Source: Eupeodes corollae (lineage: Eukaryota; Arthropoda; Insecta; Diptera; Syrphidae). Taken from it: a stretch of 64,000 bases of DNA. Made by a program: the position numbers and the translations under genes. Positions 46,846-59,899 of this stretch are shown one piece after another. Location of the stretch: NCBI RefSeq assembly GCF_945859685.1, contig NC_079147.1:215143578-215207577 (forward strand). The letters are read 5' to 3'. The notes beneath the pieces were generated by a model, which ran no database searches, was not told where the DNA came from, and worked only from the letters and a program-made list of their open reading frames with translations. Numbering within the stretch: the stretch's first letter is position 1; every line of letters begins with the position of its first letter.

Positions 46846-48404
46846 TTCTTGAAGTTGAAGATAAGTTTTCAAGAATAATTATTAATTTTATTCAAATTTC
46901 CTGCAGTCCGCCCTGAGCTTACATCCATAAATGCAGCAAATATTTCATGATTTTTTTATTAAAATAATAACAATAAATAATTGGGACTCAATATGAATGT
47001 CAAGTAAAACTATAAACTCTGGCGGTTGGATTCTATCAGAAATGTGATAGTCTAAAACGTCAGCAACAGTTTTGATTAAATCATTTTTGATAGCCATTGA
47101 AAAACTTTAAAAACTGTTGATGATGATAGCACCGCACGATATTTTTGAATGTTGGACACTTTAAGCTTCGTCTTTCCTAGTTCGACCAAAAGTAGCTAAT
47201 TTAATGACATTTTACAAATGGGACGCACATAGCTTGAATTTTCTCTGAAGTGTAATTAGAGTGTTCATACTGTCCACATCCAAGGAACTCAAAGCGAAAA
47301 AAATACCGGAAAAAGCAAATTTGAAAATTAAACTTCATACAATTTTTCTTATTTTTTTTAATTGCAAAAGAATTGAAATTGATCCAATGCAGCTGAATAA
47401 GTCGTGCTCTTATTTAGTTTTGTTTCGCTCTGGTAGTTTTCAATTTAAAGTCTTATAGTTTTAAATTTTTTTGAATTAATAATAAAGAGTTCTGAATGGT
47501 ATATATGGAGTTATGGACTTTATACAAATTTTGAAAAATCACACTTCTAACTGATTTTTTTTTTTTTAAATTTTTTTTTTAATTTTTATTTTTAGAAAAT
47601 ATCTTTTCCATTAAAAGAAACGCTTGTTTTAATTTAAGCTGTTCCAAACAAAAACTACTTCCATTTAAACATTTCAATAATCCGCCTAAACTCCAACGCC
47701 TTTGCCATTTTCTTTTCCTCACACATCGGCGGCGTCAAAAATAAAATCAGTATAATAGCTAAAAGCCGCGATAACCCACGAACATGCATTGCTCACTATG
47801 TTCTTCTAGAGCAGGTGCAGGGTCAAGCAAACCCCATTTTTACATAAATAATTAACCTCGCACAATTTTCTGCTTTTAAAAATGAATATGGTATGATGTA
47901 TAACTAGTTGCCGTGTTCAAGGATCATGTTCGTTTCAACAGTGTTGTTCTTTCTTACAAAGTCCATACAAAGTATAAAGAGAGAAGACATCAAATTCTTG
48001 GTCGCTCCAGGTCTTTCTCTCTGTTGTGTTTTTAATGTGTACCTGGATACTTCGCCTTTTTATCGTTTTTTTGAGCTTACAATTCTACTTATTTGTACAG
48101 GCTTTTATTTCAATGTATGTATTTATCTGTTTGTGTAGAATGTATGAAATTTGATAGCGCAAACTTTTGCGATGCCCAAGCCCAATGTTTCAAGATAGAT
48201 CAGATATTGCATGATATGAAAATTATTTGAAGAAAAGTCACTTTGATTGCAAGTTAAGTAACTACAACCGAATTGTAACTACAATAATGGTCGACTGTTG
48301 AGTTGGTAAGTAATTCAAGTACAAAATAATATTTATAATACAAAATGAGATTTATTCTAAAATTCTTGGATTAACGCAGCTAAGCCTTCTGACTATGGTG
48401 AGCC
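46846..48404. other. Non-coding stretch, nothing recognised
   Basis: Long A/T homopolymers near 47555-47600. No transposon protein recognised. Confidence 0.45.
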
Positions 48405-49080
48405 TTGTTCTGTATAGCTATAGCAAGTGTATTTAGGGAAGCGCCTTCTGTTTGCAAGTTTGTGCAAAAAGTTTCTGAAACTTGGTATGCTAGTGGACAA
48501 CAGTAGTGTTCCCCGTTGTGGTGTTGTGTGAGACTGAAATCAGGAACATCAACTCGCCACCGATCTCAATAGCTCAAAGTTCAAATGTCTCTTTAAGTTA
48601 AAATTCCATCAGCATTTGACAGCTACGTAATCGCCTCTTATAGATTAATACGTAGACAACAATTATTTTTCGGATGAATTGCTTTTTCTTCTCTGCAGAG
48701 AAGGTCATCAGACCTATTAAGCTGATGGGTAATACCTAGAGGGTCACAGGTCCTACAGTACTCCTACGCTCCATAGTGTGCGGTTTCAGGCGATGTATTT
48801 AAGTTTACCCCAGCTCTGTTCTTCTCCAATGGCTTCTCGGTCTTACACTGTATTGCCTGTCCTTCAATGCAGTCATTACCTCTTCGAAGCGTGTGTCCAA
48901 TCCACTGCCACTTGCGCCTTCGTATAATGATGTCAATGTATTCCTGACCTGTTTTCCTATCTAGTTCTTCATTGGATACATAACTTGCCCATTTTGTATA
49001 CCTCAGACAAATTAAGGCTTTTTTCATTTCATAGATCAAATCAGTTGCTCTTCTTATTTGAATTGCTTTTTTCATAACTT
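48405..49080 (-). pseudogene. RTE-type LINE 3' end, copy 2
   Basis: Minus strand frame 49075-48764: VSNEELDRKTGQEYIDIIIR then RRKWQWIGHTLRRGNDCIEG and QAIQCKTEKPLEKN, the C-terminal region of RTE/BovB-like reverse transcriptase proteins. The downstream 3' non-coding part to 48405 shares AGTGTATTTAG.GAAGCG and CTTGGTATGCTAGT with copy 1 at 46270-46845. Both copies are 5' truncated and lie in the same orientation 2.1 kb apart. Confidence 0.85.
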
Positions 49081-51503
49081 GAAGGTAATTTTTAACTTTC
49101 CGTATTCAATTACAACAATAACGGTGTTTGATTGTAAAAACAGTATTTTTTCAAAGATAAATCTCATTAGTTTTTAGTAATGCTTTGTTTTCCACCACAT
49201 AAACATAACCATTCAAACCAAGTATAATAACAAAATAATAACGAACTTGGGTTATTTGCTTTTAAAAAAAAGCTTAAGAGAGACTGAAAAGCCAATTCAA
49301 TATATTTTTTCTGTTTTAATGATGTTGATATGTTAACAAATATTTACCTTAAATTATGAATGACTCTCCTTAAGCGGTTAGAACATTCGACAAAGCACAC
49401 ACAAGTTCGTTACAGAAACAAAAACCAACAATTCCACATTCAAGGACAATAAAACGCTAATCGAAACTAATTGCCGTCACAAAATTAAATTAGTACTCAA
49501 GCGTAATAGTAACCTTCTTCCTAACAAATAATAAATATACAACAACGAAAGAACAAAACGAAGCTTCTACAAACAAAAAATCAAGCAACAGAAAGTATAA
49601 TTTGACACGAGTAGGTATGTTTCGTCATCCAAGTTTGTCTTCAGAATAAAAATTAAAAAAAAAAAAACAGAAAATACAAAATATAAATACAAATTTGTAC
49701 TTTTCTGCACGAAACATCATCAAACCCGCTCTTAAATTAAAGTTAAAAGTTCGGATTTTATCCTTCTGCATGTGTAGTCAAAGCTATAATTAGAGTAGAA
49801 ATTACACACAAAAATAAGGAGGGGTATGAAACATTTTGTTGGAAAATGTGTATAATTTTCATTTTATTTTCAAAGTCACACGTTATAGAATAGGCCATGC
49901 AAAAAGTTGTATAATACACCACAGCCCAAATGTTCTTGATCTAGATTTTCTAGCCAACATGTAGGCCTTTAGCTATACGGGCTTGGGCTTGAGCTTGGGC
50001 ATGGTGTTGTTTTGTTGGTTTTGTGTTTAAGATTACGAGTACTTCTATCAAAATTCCAAAATAAAAACAATTCAAGAACAACACAAACAACAGAATGTCA
50101 GTTCAGTAGATAAGGTACCTACATCTGCAGATTTTTGTTTTATTCGAAACAAAACTCTTATTCTGGGTGTGGAAAAAATATATCACACCCAACTTATGAA
50201 GGAAAGCGGCAAAAAAAAACCGACGGAGGTTATTTCACTTTGACCAACAACAAACAGTATTCTGGCCATACAGAACGAACATCCAGTATACAAAAGGACA
50301 CTTCCAGAGCGTTTTTGTTTTATGTTTGCACTCAAAAGTGCCCCTCAAGCACTTCTGGCACTCGTCTTCATTTTAGCAGTGGTGATGAAAAAGCTTAAAA
50401 GTACTGTGGCGATTTTAGTCTGCAAAAACATGTACCACAGAACCTACCGATACCTGTCTATGTACATTGTACAAAACATATTATTTTACATTATATGATG
50501 TGAGTATGAATTTTTTGAAAAATGTTTAAAAGGCTCTCTAAATTTATAATTCAATGAGCCTCCGGCAAATGAAGTGCTGTATATGGATTTTTTGTTTATG
50601 AATTCGTATAAAATTCTGGCAGTGAATAAAAGTTCAAGGATTTTTTTTAAAAGTTATTTAAAAAAAAAACAGAGAAATTAATAATATACGGAAAATGAAA
50701 AACGAAAATTTAATTTCCAAAAAAAAAACATTTCAGTCTAGTCTATTAAGTGATATCTTTTTATTCTTTCTAGTAAATGAATCATTAGACCTTTAATTCT
50801 TTGAAAGAGACTGGATTGGAATATAGTACATTTTCTCACATGTCATTAAGCTTGGAACTTTTAAAGTTCTCCAGATCAATTGACCACCTGGCAGAACATA
50901 TTGCAATTGATTCAAGACACGCTTCCATTATCCGAACTTTACTAGGAGATAACACTTACTTGGACCACTTCCTCGTTGTAGCACTTCGAGTATGTAGACA
51001 AAAGAAAAATTAGAAAATTACGGGGTGAATGTAGGATCATTCTTCGTTTTGGCCAAGTGAAAGAGTTTGAAAACAGATCCGTAAAGTTACAGCGTAAACA
51101 TTTTCCACAACTACTGACATGCAAAATACTCATTAAAGCAGGTACAAATGGTATTAGTTTATGAACAAAATGTCAAAGGACAAAACTCAGCAAGGTTTAT
51201 ACAAATATAAATTCAATCAATGTCTTGGTACTAACTGATATATGATTGAACTTTTCTCTAATGATAAGTTATTTGACAATACCTATCAAGTTTTTTGATG
51301 TGATAGCCATTGGCTCAATGATTCAGATCCAGTTGATGATTAAATACAATAGTAGAACCTTAGTCAATTCTGAGGATATGGAAGCGCCACTTATGTAGAC
51401 TGTATAACGCCACAGGTAACTCATAATTGGAATTGCGCTATAAAACGGGACTACCATTTAATGTAGACTAAAATTTTGAAATTACTGCACATAGATAAAG
51501 TTA
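49081..51503. other. Non-coding stretch, nothing recognised
   Basis: Contains a GGGCTTGGGCTTGAGCTTGG minisatellite-like run near 49979-50000. The frames 50135-50398 and 50801-51013 are unrecognised. Confidence 0.45.
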
Positions 51504-52397
51504 AAAAAGGGTTATTCTTTGGCAACACTGCACTGGTTTAAACAGCTGACGCACGTTTCGTGTTTTTTTTTCATTGTCAAAAATCTTCAGTTTGGTCTAT
51601 AATCTATATAAAGAACAACGCTTGCAAATTATTAGTTTTATTATCTAAATGCGTGCTCTGTTAAGAAAGTTCATCGCGCGCTTCTTCCATTTAATTGTGT
51701 TCAGCGACGAAGCTCATTTTTGCTGAATGGGTACGTAAATAAGCAGAATTGTCGATTTTCAAGTGAATATCAGCCAGAAGCATTGCAAGAGCTACCAGTG
51801 CATCCAGAAAAAGTCACAGTTTGGTGTGGTTTATGGGCTGGTGGCATCATTGGACCGTATTTCTTCAAACATGATGCGAATCTTAACGTAATGGTGAGCG
51901 CTACCGTCAGATGATATCCAACTTTAGTTTGCCCAAAACGCAAGAGCTCGACTTGCACGACATGTGGTTTCAACAAGACGGTGCCAGATGCCACACAGCA
52001 CTCGCAACAATGGACTTATTGAGAGGCGAGTTCGGTGAACATTTTATTTCACGTGAGGGATCGGTCAATTGGCCTTTTGACAATTTTTTGTGGGGCTATG
52101 TTAAAGCTCATGTTTATACAGACAAGCCCGCTTTAATTGATGCATTGGAAGACAAAATTGAAGCATTTATTCGTGAGATACCGGCCGAAATGTTGGAAAG
52201 AGTATACCAAATTAGACTAAGCGGATGGACCATATGAGGCGCAGTCAAGGTCAACATTTGCATAAAATAATCTCCAAACATTGAATTATATGGAACGTAC
52301 TCGTATTATCCATTCAAATAAAGATTTCATGCATTTTTCTGAATTGTATGAGTTTTTTTTGAAAAACTTTCCTATAGCTTTTAAAAAATCACCCTTT
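51504..52397 (+). mobile_element. Internally deleted mariner/Tc1-superfamily element
   Basis: Ends near AGGGTTATTCTTTGG on the left and, reverse-complemented from the right, AGGGTGATTTTTTAAAAGC, approximate inverted repeats. The transposase N-terminal helix block (NACSVKKVHRALLPF, 51650-51695) runs directly into FSDEAHF (near 51702, first catalytic Asp), so the linker region is deleted. WCGLWAGGIIGPYFF, the second catalytic Asp in MWFQQDGARCHTA (near 51963-52000) and LLRGEFGEHFISR follow. Next comes NWPFDNFLWGYVKAHVYTDK, in which the stretch with the third catalytic Asp (normally CDLTPLDYF) is missing. Non-functional. Confidence 0.85.
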
Positions 52398-54184
52398 ATT
52401 TCTTTAGTTAAGTCTCCCTTTTCCATCTCTTACACCTATATAGGTAAAGAGGTATCAACTTCATTTAATGATTTAGGAAAATTTGAAGGCCCTATCAAGC
52501 AGCTCAACATGGGGAAATTTATTTTCAGAAAGTGGGAAAAGCAGTAAGTTACCACATTCTAAAGATTATTTCATAACTTATAGACAGATATAACTTTTAA
52601 ACAACATTCTTAAAATTATTGTTCGTCGTTAAGTGAACACTGTTAAAATTATTTAACAAAATTACTAATTTTTATTTATAGTAACAAAAAGTCTAAGTAA
52701 GCTTGGGCACGCACAATTTTATTTATACTACCAATAAAATACTTGAATTTTGACATAGAAATACGACTTAAACGAAAGCATTTAACTCCACATACAGAAC
52801 GCCATCTACCATATAATTAAATAACTAACCTTCACCATAAAACATCCATATAAAACTATATATCGATAATCAACATCAGTTATAAATAAGAACTTTATAA
52901 TGGAGGTGTATTTTGCACCAATATAAATATCATCCTTTTTGCCATCATATAAAGTAATTGGGGTCACAAAAGTAAAACCAACATACAGCTGCAAACACAA
53001 TACACAATTTGTACACGCTTATCAAACTAGTTCCATCGATATCAAACTACAATCTATATGTATAAACAGGTACACCAACTATAATACTGATGGATGGATG
53101 GCTAAATGGCTGGATGGATGGACGGGGCATCATGCAAAGTAACTGAACAATGTTATTAGCAGGTTCAGCGATTTATGGGGAAACGCCTATGCGGAATTGC
53201 ATTTAAATGTGTCAGAGATAGGTGATGGCATAGACGCTAGAGTTATATAGTTATCGTTATCGTTATCGTACCTGCATATCTTGCATGATCGAAGGATTTA
53301 GCCATTTCGAGGACAACAAAACAAAATTTTATTTCGTGACTAGCACGCTTGTTGGTTTATGATTGATATTGTACACTGTACGAGTATAACACGACTATAG
53401 GATAATTGTTATTGAAACATGTGTTGTTCCTATGTTCTAGTGTTTTAAAAATATACACATACCAACGAAAAAAACAATTAAAAGCAAAAGCGGATGTTTT
53501 CAATTTCAAATGAATAAACAAATCAGAATAAGAGTGCATATTTTTACTCTACAAATATTTAAACGCAGGCCAATCAATTCTCAATTGAAAATAGTATCAT
53601 TTCGTTCAGTACGGAAAAAAAATGCGAAAATTTTCCTTAGCTGAAGAGATATCATTATAATTTCTTCTACTAATTTTTGTTGGATCAACACACTTCATCC
53701 AGTAATTCGGAGAACTCCTAAGTCTGTTTTAAATACGACGTTGGTCTGTTTTTTCCTTGAGAACTTAACTAAACATTTAAACGGACATTCCTAAGGATAA
53801 ATGATAATTTCATAAGTTGTAGACACATAATACTGTAATAAATAAGCACGTACTTCGATATAACCAATGAGCAATTTCTCCTTAAATCTAGCAAGGGTTC
53901 TCAAAACCCTAAATGTGCTATTTAAATTGTATGTTCCTTTGTTTATTCTTTTCTAGAAAACAGATTTTGACAAGTAATGGAAAAAAAACGAAGTGATATA
54001 AGCATTCTATAGGTATTGCAAGTTTAACTTATCCTACTGTCAATCAATAGTATGAAAAAAATAGGATACTAATCTGGTTCCATTAGTTGAATTTGCTAAA
54101 GAAGCTAAGAAAATGGACATGAATATATTGGGTACCTCAAGTATTACGTAAAGCTAATAAACGAGAAAAACAGAAAAAAATGCT
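52398..54184. other. Non-coding stretch with short microsatellites
   Basis: A GGAT-type run (GATGGATGGATGGC) lies near 53088-53125 and three exact GTTATC copies near 53250-53270. No gene recognised. Confidence 0.5.
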
Positions 54185-54455
54185 ATTGGCTGCTTCCAAT
54201 CTCAGACAGATAGAGTATCCGGTTTACTTTTTATCAATGTTTTACATGTAAAAGAACAGCTGGTCCAAAACATTACGACTATCCTAAGCTATCCAAACAT
54301 TTCTAGGGTATGTGGGTATCTGACAGAATAGCTGATTTAACATGTAATTGAATTTGAAGGAGGCTGAAAATAGTTTTTAAAATGTTTACGTTTGTAGTGG
54401 ATAAAAAAAGTTTGTCTGCTTTTTGTGAACAGCTGAAAGCTGTTTTTATTTTTCG
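54185..54455. repeat. Dispersed repeat, copy 2 (pairs with 43303-43560)
   Basis: Same orientation as copy 1. GGCTGCTTCC, CAGACAGATAG, TATCCGG, GGCTGAAAAT, GTTTGTCTGCTTTTT and GAACAGCTGAAAG are shared, with differing indels. Confidence 0.6.
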
Positions 54456-57400
54456 CCAGCTATCTTAATTAAGATTTCAAACTCTTTCAATAATGTATCT
54501 GAAACCTATTCAAAATACAATATTTAACAAGATATTGAAATCATTGTCATTGATTCATAGTTTTGGAAGGCTTTAAGCCTACTTACGCTAAAGGCCTCTT
54601 CTGATATGCCTGTGACTACAATGTTGAAAATCATACAAAACATACAAATGTATTCGGTCGAACCAACGTTCACCGTACAACACGGCACATTAACTTTACG
54701 GAACCTCATTAGCTAAAAGAGTTTTCGAGATAATGCAATTCGAAAAACCTTAACAGATTGATCATGGTAGAATCTTGAAATTTCGAAAAAAAAATGGAAA
54801 GATTTGGATGTATGTTTGATTTAAACCTTCTAAGTGTTGTAGACAAACACAAATCTGAGCAAAATAATAATAATAAACGTAGTATCTATAAAGTTTTCAA
54901 GTAATTATTGTTATTTACAAGAAACACTTCATATTCTTGGTAATTGTGAAATTTAGTAAAGTAAAGAGATCGATTTGTGTACAAATACAAAAATTGGACT
55001 TGCGATGCTGTGATGTGATGATAAGGAGGTGTGGTATCAGCCTACTTTATATGCATTTGTTAATATTTACAAGATACACTTCTGGTTTTTGTGCAATAAT
55101 GAAATTTAGCACAGTGGAAGAGTTCGAAATATATTTAAAGAAGAAACTTTATAATTGAAGCTTATAAACTTATGGGACGTGCAAGTAAAACGCATAGCAT
55201 ATTATTGAATTCGGTTGAACGGTGGGGTTTGATTCTAAGTTCAATTTTTGTAATAATTTGTATTGAATGAGACAAAACTTGTGCCTACGTTTGAACATAT
55301 GTACATAGTATAATACAATTTATAGGATACATACTGGCTCAATTTGTATGGATTTACATGACAAATAGTCAATTTTATTATTTTCAACATTTAAGTAAGT
55401 AAACTCATACAGTTTAAACTAATAACTTGTTATCATTTAATAGCGATTTTCTGTCACTATTAAAAAGTTGCTTTGATATAGCAACCGTTTGAAAAATAAA
55501 TGCATGTTAAATCTTCTTAAATATAAAATAATTTGGCCTATTTTTAGATCACCTTAGATTTCGCTACCGACTCACGTTCTTTTTATACTGAATAACTTGT
55601 CTCCTTTTTTTAAAAGTATGTTTTTATGTAATACACCTTAACGAAATAATTGCAGTTAAAACTTGAAATCAGTATATCTGCACCAAGTAAGCTATGTACC
55701 GCTGTTCGAGTAAAAGTATTTTCTGATATGAGTAAATATTTTTACTTATTTAAGTTAAATTACGAATGAATTACATCCATTTGCCTAAAATTGTTAATTT
55801 TTGCTTTTCATAACAATTGCTCATCCAATTATTGACAATGAAAACACAAATACCCAAATCCATTTTATTTTTCTTCTTTCATTTTGTACAACCGAACTGA
55901 ATACAGAAAATAAAATAAGAATAAAACAGTCCAGGCATTATAATGTTGATTCCCCAGCTAAGCTCATAACTTCCAGCCGATTATCCTTTGGTTAAATCCT
56001 TGGTTATATTTGTCTCAGCTAAACACACATAAAAATTGTCATCACATCACCCCTGCTGGCTTTATATTGTGCAAAACATCAATATCAGCAATATTATTTC
56101 TCTCCATCACAATTTTCTTTTTGTTTATAGATAGATCGAAATCGAATTGATGAGATAACTAACTATGTATTTGTCAATTGTGTGTGGTTCTGTTATATTA
56201 TTATCAAAGGATGTCTATTCAAGAGGGCGGATGGCTGGCTGCTGGCGGCTGGCGGCGGCAGCGGGGGTTGGTGAATGTGTGATTGAAGTTTTGTCGTGAA
56301 AATATGTAACTTATTGTGAGTTCTCATAACGTCAACACAATTTGCTTGTGACATATTTTCTTGGTTAATTTTGTTTTATGACAACAATGTTACGCAAAAT
56401 CCAATTTAATTGGGGAAACAATCAGTGAAACTGAAATCGAGCTAAAAGGAGATGAATTTTTGTAAGAATTTGTTGAAAAACAAAATCTATGCATGGGAGT
56501 CTCAAATATATACAGAAACAGATGATGATGAAGTCTTTCAGATATTGCGTCAGATCCACAACAGGAAAATATTCTACGAAGGACATTTTCGAGAATGCAG
56601 TATATTTCTTGGTAAAAGGAGTGGGACGCTTGCTAGCAATAAGCAAATAATATTTTTTCATTGGAAAATCATTTGAATAAGTAGTAGTAAACATGGTTAT
56701 TTATTTCAAAATATACTACAGAGCACTGCAGAATGATTCTGCAGCCGCTATACGTAATGTTTCTGCTCCTATTGCCGTTGAAGGAGACGAGTTTTAATCT
56801 GTGAAACTTTGTGGTTTGTATAAGAAGTCCAGTAACGAACAGATTCTGATGTCCGAAATGTACCAGTACTTCAAACTACAAAATTTTGGTCTTTCTTATT
56901 TTTTTCAAACTGTAGAAAACAGTTTCTTGAATTCTAAACATAACTCAGAAATGGATTTGTATTTCAGGCAAAAATAAAAAAAGTTGATTTAAAAGAAGAC
57001 GGAGACATTAAAATAAAACATACAAATTTTACTTTTTCTATCATTTACAAATATGTACTTCGAAAACTTCTGACATCAAATTCTAATCTAGACTACAAAA
57101 CCTAAGAATTGAAAATTCAAAACAATTTTAAGGCTTTGAAGTTGAACACAACTTAAGTTCCATGGAAATAATTCCTTAAGCCAATTTATATACTCTTATA
57201 ACTTAATGAGTTTTTTTAAAGAATGTGAAAAGAGTTGAAGAACTCCTTTTGCTTGAAAAAAGCCTTTTGGTGTTCGTGTTTGCTTGTTTCACGAACTATT
57301 TTTAAGGAATGGTAAATCATGACGGAATATGGTTAACCGACAACGCACGAAGTCCTAAAAATAGCTCCCACATTAGACAATTTTTTATAAGCTTTAAATC

Positions 57401-58449
57401 CTAACCAATCATTGTTGTTCATATAAAAGGTGTTCCCTATAATTAGATTGGCCTAACTGGAATTTAAAACGCCATCGTCCATCTTAAAATACCTTCGAAA
57501 GACCAGTCTATTACCGAGGGCTAATTAATAGCAACATCCTATTCTACATCCACTGTCTTCGAATAAAAAAACCAAATCTAAATGTTAAAAAAACCATAAA
57601 ATTTTAATTCAACAATAACATTATAGAAAAGCCATATTTTATTCATGTTATTTTGCAGTTAAGCTTATAGAATACTATACATATAGTTGTTATTCTTGTG
57701 AACATGTTTTTAATAACCTAACTAACTTAAGCTATTTTTATATAAACTACAAGATGGCATGAATATACCTGACGTTTTTTTATTTTTAACTTTTTTTTAA
57801 CACCCTTTTTGTATAAAACATGAACCTTGTTCAACTTATTTCAGACAATACGGAAGGTTTTTTGTTTTAGTTCTGTTCGTGTTTAAACCTATTAATATTC
57901 TTTTCAAGTGATGCACCCAGGTGTGGGTTAAATACAATAATTATGGATTCAATCAAACTTGTGTACTGATTTTTAAATCATAAATCCAGCGTAGAACTAT
58001 TTTTTAATTTTTCATCATGACCTAGCTGTTTAACAACTGAAAAAAAATCGTCCATATATCAAGAACCAGTATATATAATAACACAGAAAGATGCAGAAAG
58101 GACTTCCAAAAAAATTGAGTGGGTGTTTTTTTTTTTACCACAGTAATAAAAAATAACCCAAAATATCTCACGAACTACTCGTAAATTTTGTATTATATAA
58201 TTTTGCATTTTACCAAAGAAGCTTTTTTATAAATCAACAAAATTCAAACAAATAATTGACACATTTTACGAACGAAAAATGATTTTATATCCAAAATAAT
58301 TGTATGCAACGAAAAATAACGTTTTAGACACTTCTTCTTATAAAGCATATAGCTTTCAACATTCAGTAAAATTTTTAGAAGAACAAATTCATAATTTTTT
58401 TTTATAAAAAATGAAAACTTCTTAGAAACATCACTAGAACTTGGCAATT
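54456..58449. other. Long AT-rich non-coding stretch
   Basis: About 4 kb without a recognised gene. A small GC-rich run of GGCTGGC/GGCGGC units lies near 56229-56270. Frames of 60-90 codons here (e.g. 56422-56694) match nothing known to me. Confidence 0.45.
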
Positions 58450-59060
58450 ATTGATTTTCGACTCATACATCTGTCCAAAAATTAGAGTAATGGCTTTAAA
58501 TTAATTTCATCTAACAGAAAATATTGTTTTCTGGATTCCGTACAACTTTTATAAAAATCCAATAGTCAGTCTTTTCGTAAGAAATTAAATCTACAAAAAT
58601 ACTATTTGTAGCAAAATTATTAAAAATTAATTTTCGATTCTCGAAATCACTTAAATAAATGAAGATATTGACTTTAAAATGATTTTATTCTGTGCTTATT
58701 TTTATTATAATAAGATTCTTAGAAAAATCCAATCTGTAGTTTTTTTTATAAATGTAAGAAATAACTATTTCAATAAAATGATACTAAAATTGGTTTTCAA
58801 CTAAAAATCTCGTTGATAAAAATAGATTTTGAAATCAAACTATTAATCACATGCAAAATATTTTTGGTAGTTTAAAAAAAATTTAACTGACAACTTTTTA
58901 ACAAAACACGAAAACAAACATACAAAAGCAACAAAAAACTAATAAGAAATGGTTTTCGACTCAAGCATTCGGAAAAATAGAAACAGAAAGATTTTGACTT
59001 CAGATTATTTATCTCACACAAAATCTTGTTATAAATATTTTGTTAATGTCTTAAGCAAGA
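58450..59060. repeat. Degenerate tandem array, period about 165 bp
   Basis: Units begin near 58452, 58631, 58791 and 58952 with TTTTCGA(C/T)TC or TTTTCAACTA. Each then carries some of: AAAAATAGA, TTTTGA(A/C)(A/T)TCA, AAATATTTT and TTTATAAATG. Similarity is partial and judged by eye. The copia-type element at 59089 lies just after the last unit, and its empty site would read ...GGGAAGTTATCAATGTGGG. Confidence 0.5.
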
Positions 59061-59083
59061 CAAATTGACAGACGGCATGGGAA

Positions 59084-59088
59084 GTTAT
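59084..59088. repeat. Target-site duplication GTTAT, left copy
   Basis: GTTAT precedes the first base (TG...) of the 5' LTR and is repeated directly after the 3' LTR at 61606-61610. Five bases is usual for Ty1/copia integration. Confidence 0.88.
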
Positions 59089-59227
59089 TGTTGAAAGTTG
59101 AGATTTGATACTTTTTATTTTAAATACTTAGTTTATTTTATCGTTATCAAATTGTACTAATTTGTATATGTTTGATGTATTGAAAATAAATATTATTACT
59201 CTTACTGTTCAGAATCTTAAAACATCA
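59089..59227 (+). repeat. 5' LTR of copia-type element (139 bp)
   Basis: Starts TGTTGAAAGTTG and ends AAAACATCA (TG...CA). The interior, from TTTTAAATACTTAG onward, is repeated at 61503-61605 with few changes. An AATAAATATTA signal lies near 59186. Short LTRs are typical of copia-group elements. Confidence 0.9.
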
Positions 59228-59240
59228 AGTTATGGGCCTT
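59228..59240 (+). promoter_or_regulatory. Primer-binding site, copia-like (AGTTATGGGCC)
   Basis: Directly after the 5' LTR. From general knowledge, the Drosophila copia primer-binding site begins GGTTATGGGCC and pairs with an internal part of initiator tRNA-Met. This copy differs in the first base. It primes minus-strand DNA synthesis. Confidence 0.75.
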
Positions 59241-59287
59241 ATCACGATCTAAATACAATATAATAAGGAAATTTGTATTTAGAAAAG

Positions 59288-59890
59288 ATGTCTGAAATGA
59301 AATTCAGTATCGAAAAGCTTCGGGGAAGCGAAAACTTCGAAGACTGGAAATTTTCCGTTGAAGCTTATTTCCAACTGAGCGGACTTTGGAAGGCTGTTTC
59401 TGATGGTAGTGAAACAGAGAAGGATGCAACGAAGCTCTTAAACGCAAAATCGGAGCTTATATTGCTTGTTTAAGGATCCATTTATCCTTATATAAGACAT
59501 TGCAAAAGCGCTAAGGAGATTTGGGATTCTCTTCAGAAAATTTTCCAAGATTCTGGTCTTGTGAGGGGAGTCTTCCCAAAGAATACAAGCCAATGGTAAT
59601 GTGAATCCAAAGCTCTGGGATTCTTATTACAGGAGACAGTATTAAAACCAAACTTCAATACGTTAATTTGGATGCAAGTCAAGATACTGCTTTTGTTGGC
59701 AAGAACAAGGCAAACTTTGGGAATAAGAACTTTAAAGGTCCTAAATGTTACAACTTCAACGATTCTGGCCATATTGCTGCTAAATGTCCAACAAAGAATA
59801 AGAACCATCAAGAAAAGAAGAATGCGATGTTAAGATGTTTTTCCGTCACGACTCTTGACAGAGAAGAATGGTATTTCGACTCGGGAGCGT
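59288..59890 (+). pseudogene. copia-type gag and start of protease (broken)
   Basis: Starts at ATG 59288: MSEMKFSIEKLRGSENFEDW and YFQLSGLWKAVSDGSETEKD, the usual N-terminal gag block of Ty1/copia elements. A TAA stop at 59471-59473 interrupts it; DSLQKIFQDSGLV continues in another frame. A deletion of most of the central gag follows, and 59668-59904 then holds the zinc knuckle CYNFNDSGHIAAKC, where the second Cys of CxxC is replaced by Phe. Next is WYFDSGASAHM (59867-59902), the aspartic protease active site. A TGA stop follows directly. Confidence 0.88.
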
Positions 59891-59899
59891 CAGCTCACA

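Noticed and set aside
50135..50398. 87-codon frame as a host gene
   Set aside because: Composition is low in information, with no recognisable domain and no supporting neighbours.
53086..53130. GGAT repeat run as a CRISPR-like or regulatory array
   Set aside because: Simple microsatellite with no spacers.
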